Source of the DNA: Thermodesulfobacteriota bacterium
GTDB taxonomy: Bacteria; Desulfobacterota; Desulfocorpusculales; Desulfocorpusculum
NCBI GenBank assembly: GCA_028275295.1
Contig: JAPWUY010000032.1
Coordinates: 1 to 9,854, forward strand
Direction of reading: 5' to 3'
DNA length: 9,854 nt
Position numbers and translations under genes: made by a program. Positions 7,501-9,854 of the stretch are shown here, piece by piece. The first letter of the stretch is position 1. Every line of letters begins with the position of its first letter. The notes below the pieces were generated by a model. It saw nothing but the letters and a program-made list of their open reading frames with translations, searched no databases and was not told where the DNA came from.

Positions 7501-7995
7501 GCCAGCTTTGGCCACATCGAGGGCTGCCTGCATCCCAGCTATTCCACCCCCAACTATGAGCACATTGGGGTTGACCGGGTATTCCACAGTCTCCAAGGGC
7601 TTGTGAAACCGCACCCTGTTGACGGCCGCCCGGATGAGGTCCTTGGCCTTGGCTGTGGCCTCATCCTCGTCCTGTGTGACCCAGGAGCAATGCTCCCTTA
7701 TGCAGACCATGTGGAAGGAGCGGAACGGATTAAGCCCCCCCCTTTTCACGGCACCTCGAAAGGTGATCTCGTGCATTCTTGGGGAACAAGATGCCACGAC
7801 CACTCGAGTCAATCGGTGCTCAGGGATGTCTTTCTCTATGAGCTCCTGGCCTGGATCGGAGCACATAAATAGATAGTCCCTTGCAACCACAACGTCTTTG
7901 AGCGTTGCAACGTAATCCCTCACCTCGCTCACGCGCACCTTGCCCGCTATGTTCGTCCCGCAGTGACAAATGTAAACCCCTATGCGCTCTCCCAT
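4600..7995 (-). CDS. hdrA: HdrA with inserted GltD-like NAD(P)H oxidoreductase module
   Basis: This is the flavin hub of the Hdr complex, about 1131 residues against roughly 650 for ordinary HdrA. In order: the HdrA N-terminal domain (1-140) with CHCG, CSDPG, CSPRMHE and REHC cysteines; FAD domain VLIVGGG (145-151) with the DCASC motif (Cys193, Cys196); and a ferredoxin motif (Cys244/247/250/254). A whole GltD/NfnL-like module follows at about 288-753. It starts with an ACPAG head and cysteines 294, 298, 337, 341 and 345, then FAD site VGSGPAG (from 387), NAD(P)H site VVVIGGGNVAVDA (515-527) with YRR (543-545), and FAGGD. HdrA then resumes with a cysteine-rich motif (754-770), CIGSR (857) and YCSRVCC (868-874). 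Two C-terminal [4Fe-4S] motifs close it (1058-1068, 1089-1099). The module suggests direct NAD(P)H exchange; YRR favours NADPH but does not prove it. A Met two codons upstream (8001) is possible, but AGGGG at 8002-8006 suits the start at 7995. Confidence 0.9.
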   Translation of the reverse strand: MGERIGVYICHCGTNIAGKVRVSEVRDYVATLKDVVVARDYLFMCSDPGQELIEKDIPEHRLTRVVVASCSPRMHEITFRGAVKRGGLNPFRSFHMVCIREHCSWVTQDEDEATAKAKDLIRAAVNRVRFHKPLETVEYPVNPNVLIVGGGIAGMQAALDVAKAGYKAYLVERQPTIGGHMLQFDKTFPTLDCASCIGTPKMVSVAQSPNIELLTYSEVEEVSGFIGNYRVRVRKKARYVKPECTGCGECSNVCPIARPNEWDERLGQRKAIYRSFPQAVPVTFVIEKKDRGPCVQACPAGTNVQGYVALIGQGKNQEALRLIMEKLPLPGTLGRICPAPCEKVCRRGDLDEPLAIRELKRYAADQVDWENLPVPAIEPKKQRVAIVGSGPAGLSAAYFLALEGYRVTIFEALPVAGGMLRVGIPDYRLPPEVLEREIGYLRRLGVEIKLDSPIGAGHTLDDLFEEGYQAVYLATGAHRSAKLGIPGEETTGVIPATSFLKEVNLGSRPQIGPEVVVIGGGNVAVDAARSAMRLGASSVSILYRRTRAEMPAYPEEIEAAIEEGVRLEFLVAPVEVIAQDGKVKGLRCVRMELGEPDATGRRRPVPIPGSEFQVKADTVISAIGQVPDTRFLEGIKGLQVSGRGTVVVDPVTYETTKKGVFAGGDLVTGPATAVEAVAAGREAAISIHRYLRGLDLREGRPSKPSGQNWSEVSPEIPRRPRAKAITLPPDKRKDFSEVNLGLPREDASAEAQRCVSCGVCSECMECVSVCKAKAIDHKMEDEVVELEVGSIIVATGYDLMDPTPMTQFGYGKYPNVFTSLEFERLNNATGPTGGKILMRDQNGAFTRPPESVAILHCIGSRDVNYHEYCSRVCCMYALKFAHLIKDKLGHETQVYNFYIDLRCFGKGYEEFLKRVQDEGVMMIRGKAARVTDEALDDSEKGKLIVVAEDTLLGKLLRVPVDMVILCAAMEKRKDAEQVARTFGISIGRDGFFLEEHPKLEPVSTATSGVFIAGACQGPKDIPDTVAQAKAAASEALALSSYGRVSVSPTIAEIDPYICVGCQVCRGLCAYSAIEFDETRNVSVVNEAVCKGCGSCAAHCPSGAAKVKHFTDKQLFAEIDGLLERLRFGEAA
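5737..7134 (-). other. GltD/NfnL-like domain insert inside hdrA
   Basis: These approximate limits mark the segment of hdrA that has no counterpart in ordinary HdrA. It begins just after VPVTFVIEKKD, where the HdrA ferredoxin region is interrupted. It ends before QRCVSCGVC, where HdrA sequence resumes. It holds a cysteine-rich head, an FAD Rossmann domain and an NAD(P)H Rossmann domain in the order seen in the glutamate synthase small subunit and NfnL. It is in frame with both flanks, so it is a true fusion and not a neighbouring gene. The exact boundaries were judged by eye. Confidence 0.85.
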
Positions 7996-8001
7996 TTTCA
8001 T

Positions 8002-8006
8002 CCCCT
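8002..8006 (-). promoter_or_regulatory. Shine-Dalgarno site deciding the hdrA start
   Basis: AGGGG sits directly against the ATG at 8001, too close to serve it, but 6 bases before the ATG at 7995. This favours the shorter protein beginning MGERIGVY, which is also where HdrA homologues usually begin. Confidence 0.5.
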
Positions 8007-8054
8007 GTCAGAAAGCATTTGTCCTTTTCCTACCATGGGATTCATCATCTCGCC

Positions 8055-9203
8055 TCAGTCCTCGATCGCCTCCGAGAGAAGCTCCGAGAGCTCCATAACC
8101 CTCATGCTCTCGGATCTACCCGTGGTCTTGATGGCATCCTCGAACATGGACACACAGTAGGGGCAAGCCGCCACTATCACCTCGGCCCCGGTCTCCTCGG
8201 CCTGGGCAACCCTCAATTTCGAGAAACGTTCCCCGGAGGGAACCTCCATCCATATCCCGCCGCCACCCCCTCCACAGCAGAGACTTTCATCCCTGTTGCG
8301 CTTCATCTCCACCAATTGGACCCCAGGGATAGCGCGGATAAGCTCCCTTGGCGGTTCATAGATACCGTTGTGGCGGCCAAGGTAACAGGGATCGTGGTAG
8401 GTGACCTTGAGATGGAGAGCCTTTTTCAGCTCCAACCTTCCTTGTCTGAGGAGGTTAGCCAAAAGGACCGAGTGGTGCACGACCTCCAGACGGCCGTCGA
8501 CCTCCTTGTAATCCTTGCGAAACGCGTTCAGACAATGGGGGGATGCCACAAGGATCCTGCGAACCTCCTTCTCCTCGAAGAGGGCTACGTTTGCCTGGGC
8601 CAGCCTCAGGAAGAGCTCCTCTCCTCCGAGCTTGCGGCAAGCGTCTCCACAACAGCTCTCCCTGTCCCAACCAAGCCCGAAGTTCACCCCACAAGCCTTG
8701 AGGACCTTCACCAGGGCCCGGGCTGCTTTTTGGTTCCGGGGATCGTAGGCCTGGGTGCAACAAGTGAATAGCAGATATTCTGTTCCGGGGCCGTAGGTCG
8801 GCACCTCGAGACCTTCCGACCACTTGATGCGCTCGCTCCGATCTCCTCCCCAAGGATTGCCTCTGCTCGCCAGGCTGCCCAAGGGCCCCTTGAGGGAGGC
8901 TGGAATGGTCCCGGTCTCGTTCATGATTGCCCTCATGGAACGGACGACATCTATGATCTCAACTCCCCGAGGACACTTCTGCACACACGTGTTGCAAGTG
9001 ACGCAGTTCCAAAGGGCCTCGGACTCAAAGCCTTCCAGGCCCAATTGAGCCAAGCGGATCATCTCCCTAGGGCTGAACCTCTTGACCAAGTTCCAAGGGC
9101 AGAGCCCTGTGCACGTTCCGCACTGGATGCATATCCTCAGGGTCTGACCAGCCACCTGTGCTATGGCTTCCGTGACCTCGGGAAATGGCGCTAGTATCTC
9201 CAT
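8055..9203 (-). CDS. HdrD-type iron-sulfur protein (HdrC-like ferredoxin head fused to two CCG domains)
   Basis: This 382-residue protein combines an HdrC-like and an HdrB-like half, as in HdrD. The N-terminal part has two [4Fe-4S] motifs, Cys25/28/31/35 and Cys67/70/73/77, the second followed by PRGVEI as in HdrC. Two CCG domains follow. The first has FTCC (148-149), SCCGDAC (184-185) and SPHC (221-224), where Ser221 stands in the place of the first Cys of CxxC. The second looks complete: HDPCYLGRHN, LCCGGGGGG and ACPYC. Such proteins pass electrons between HdrA and a thiol, disulfide or other high-potential couple. There is no signal peptide or membrane segment, so it should be cytoplasmic. 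The start is well supported by GGAGG 5 bases before the ATG. The next gene, hdrA, follows after about 59 bases. It resembles the HdrD-like subunits (BamD type) of class II benzoyl-CoA reductase complexes as well as SRB HdrD homologues. No Bam catalytic subunits are in view, so the role stays open. Confidence 0.87.
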   Translation of the reverse strand: MEILAPFPEVTEAIAQVAGQTLRICIQCGTCTGLCPWNLVKRFSPREMIRLAQLGLEGFESEALWNCVTCNTCVQKCPRGVEIIDVVRSMRAIMNETGTIPASLKGPLGSLASRGNPWGGDRSERIKWSEGLEVPTYGPGTEYLLFTCCTQAYDPRNQKAARALVKVLKACGVNFGLGWDRESCCGDACRKLGGEELFLRLAQANVALFEEKEVRRILVASPHCLNAFRKDYKEVDGRLEVVHHSVLLANLLRQGRLELKKALHLKVTYHDPCYLGRHNGIYEPPRELIRAIPGVQLVEMKRNRDESLCCGGGGGGIWMEVPSGERFSKLRVAQAEETGAEVIVAACPYCVSMFEDAIKTTGRSESMRVMELSELLSEAIED

Positions 9204-9208
9204 CCTGC

Positions 9209-9213
9209 CCTCC
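9209..9213 (-). promoter_or_regulatory. Shine-Dalgarno site of the hdrD-type gene
   Basis: GGAGG lies 5 bases before the ATG at 9203 and abuts the TGA stop of the upstream hdrB-like gene. It fixes the start of the hdrD-type gene and suggests coupled translation of the two. Confidence 0.75.
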
Positions 9214-9854
9214 TCACGATGCCTCGAGCGCCTTCAACACACCCCTTGCTTCCACCAAGTGTTTGGATAACCACTCGTTGGCCTTGGGAATCCGAGCTGC
9301 CAGCGCCAACAACTCCGTCACATAGAAGACGGGAACCGGGGCGGTCTTGGGCGCCCTCAGCTCCAGGTTCATGTGGCATAGGGGACAGAATACGACCAGA
9401 CAGTTCGCCCCTGAGCGACGGGCGTAATTGTGGATCCTCGCCACCAACATCTGGGAGTGGCCTGGTTTGACCACCCCGAGACCAGCGCCGCAGCATTGTT
9501 CCTCCATGCCCCATCGAAGGGGCTCGGCTCCAAGAAACCCTAGAAGTCTCTTCAGCTCGGATCTCGGGGAGTGCCCGTCCAACCCCGTGATCCAGATCTG
9601 ACGGCTCAAAAGACAGCCATAGTAGAGGGCCACCTTGAGCCCTCTGAGGGCGCCTTCCTTGAAGATCGCTCTCTTCTCAGCCGCAAGAGAGATGAGGGGC
9701 CCCAGGAAGAAGACTGGTTTGGTCTTTCCCGAAAGATGAGCGCCCCAGGCCTCCTTCACTGATTGGTTGAGTTCCTCTTTCTCGAGGACCTTGCGCCTTG
9801 CGTCCCACAGGCGCACGTAGCAACTGGGACAAAGAGTGAAAAGTGCCTCCATCC
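9214..9854 (-). CDS. hdrB: HdrB-like CCG-domain subunit, 5'-truncated by window edge
   Basis: This is the C-terminal part, about 212 residues, of a heterodisulfide reductase subunit B homologue. HdrB binds the unusual cubane clusters where disulfide chemistry occurs in HdrABC. The first visible segment, TLCPSCYVRL, is the CxxC end of the first CCG domain. The second CCG domain is complete: YYGC (Cys80), Cys120-Cys121-Gly in QCCGAG, and CPLC (Cys156, Cys159), a spacing of C-x39-CC-x34-CxxC. The Met at 9850-9852 sits just before the first CxxC. Family members have roughly 75-80 more residues ahead of that point, including the first CC pair, so that Met is almost certainly internal and the true start lies beyond the window. 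The TGA stop overlaps the Shine-Dalgarno site of the next gene, 10 bases before its ATG, which suggests translational coupling. Family assignment is firm. The substrate is unknown, and methanogen-type CoM-S-S-CoB should not be assumed in a bacterium. Confidence 0.88.
   Translation of the reverse strand, partial: MEALFTLCPSCYVRLWDARRKVLEKEELNQSVKEAWGAHLSGKTKPVFFLGPLISLAAEKRAIFKEGALRGLKVALYYGCLLSRQIWITGLDGHSPRSELKRLLGFLGAEPLRWGMEEQCCGAGLGVVKPGHSQMLVARIHNYARRSGANCLVVFCPLCHMNLELRAPKTAPVPVFYVTELLALAARIPKANEWLSKHLVEARGVLKALEAS

Noticed and set aside
7905..8771. Plus-strand open frame of 288 codons spanning the hdrD/hdrA junction
   Set aside because: It is antisense to two well-supported genes, has low-complexity composition and no motif. 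It is a shadow frame.
4600..9203. Benzoyl-CoA reductase (Bam) operon
   Set aside because: HdrD-type, HdrA and MvhD genes resemble BamDEF, but no tungsten catalytic subunit BamB, BamC or NuoEFG-like BamGHI is present here, so the name would go beyond the evidence.
9850..9852. ATG near the right edge as the start of the hdrB-like gene
   Set aside because: The protein would begin in the middle of the first CCG domain, just before CPSC. The frame continues to the window edge, so the start is outside.

Overview
The window is one stretch of six genes, all transcribed right to left on the minus strand, with no gap above about 110 bases. It carries no RNA gene, mobile element, CRISPR array or recognisable promoter or terminator. 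Every gene belongs to the heterodisulfide-reductase (Hdr) family or its electron-input partners, so this is a section of one large redox operon. Such operons are found in strict anaerobes. The bacterial Shine-Dalgarno sites, fairly high GC and domain mix point to a sulfate-reducing or syntrophic bacterium of the old Deltaproteobacteria (Desulfobacterota and relatives). That assignment is an inference; no taxonomic marker is present.

In transcription order: (1) the 3' part of an hdrB-like gene (9214-9854, 5' end outside the window); (2) an hdrD-type gene with an HdrC-like ferredoxin head and two CCG domains (8055-9203); (3) a very large hdrA gene with a complete GltD-like NAD(P)H oxidoreductase module inserted in its middle (4600-7995); (4) mvhD (4077-4499); (5) an FrhB/FdhB-type flavin and iron-sulfur protein (2825-3964); (6) a second, unusual HdrA-like gene built of two HdrA cores in tandem (1-2814, 3' end outside the window). 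The last runs open from its start to the window edge without a stop.

The proposed logic comes from family knowledge; nothing has been measured. HdrA is the flavin hub that can split or merge electron pairs (flavin-based electron bifurcation or confurcation). The HdrB-like and HdrD-like proteins carry the CCG-type cluster sites that reduce or oxidise a disulfide-like or other high-potential partner. MvhD passes electrons into HdrA from a partner enzyme. The FrhB/FdhB-like protein is a plausible partner. The GltD insert gives HdrA its own NAD(P)H port. The C-terminal ferredoxin clusters of HdrA are the usual low-potential outlet. No hydrogenase large subunit, formate dehydrogenase catalytic subunit or NuoEFG-type input is visible, so the physiological donors and acceptors cannot be read from this window.

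The parts worth a second look are the double-core HdrA2, the HdrA-GltD fusion, the HdrD-type protein with a substituted CCG cysteine, and the combination of all of these with two possible input modules in one operon.
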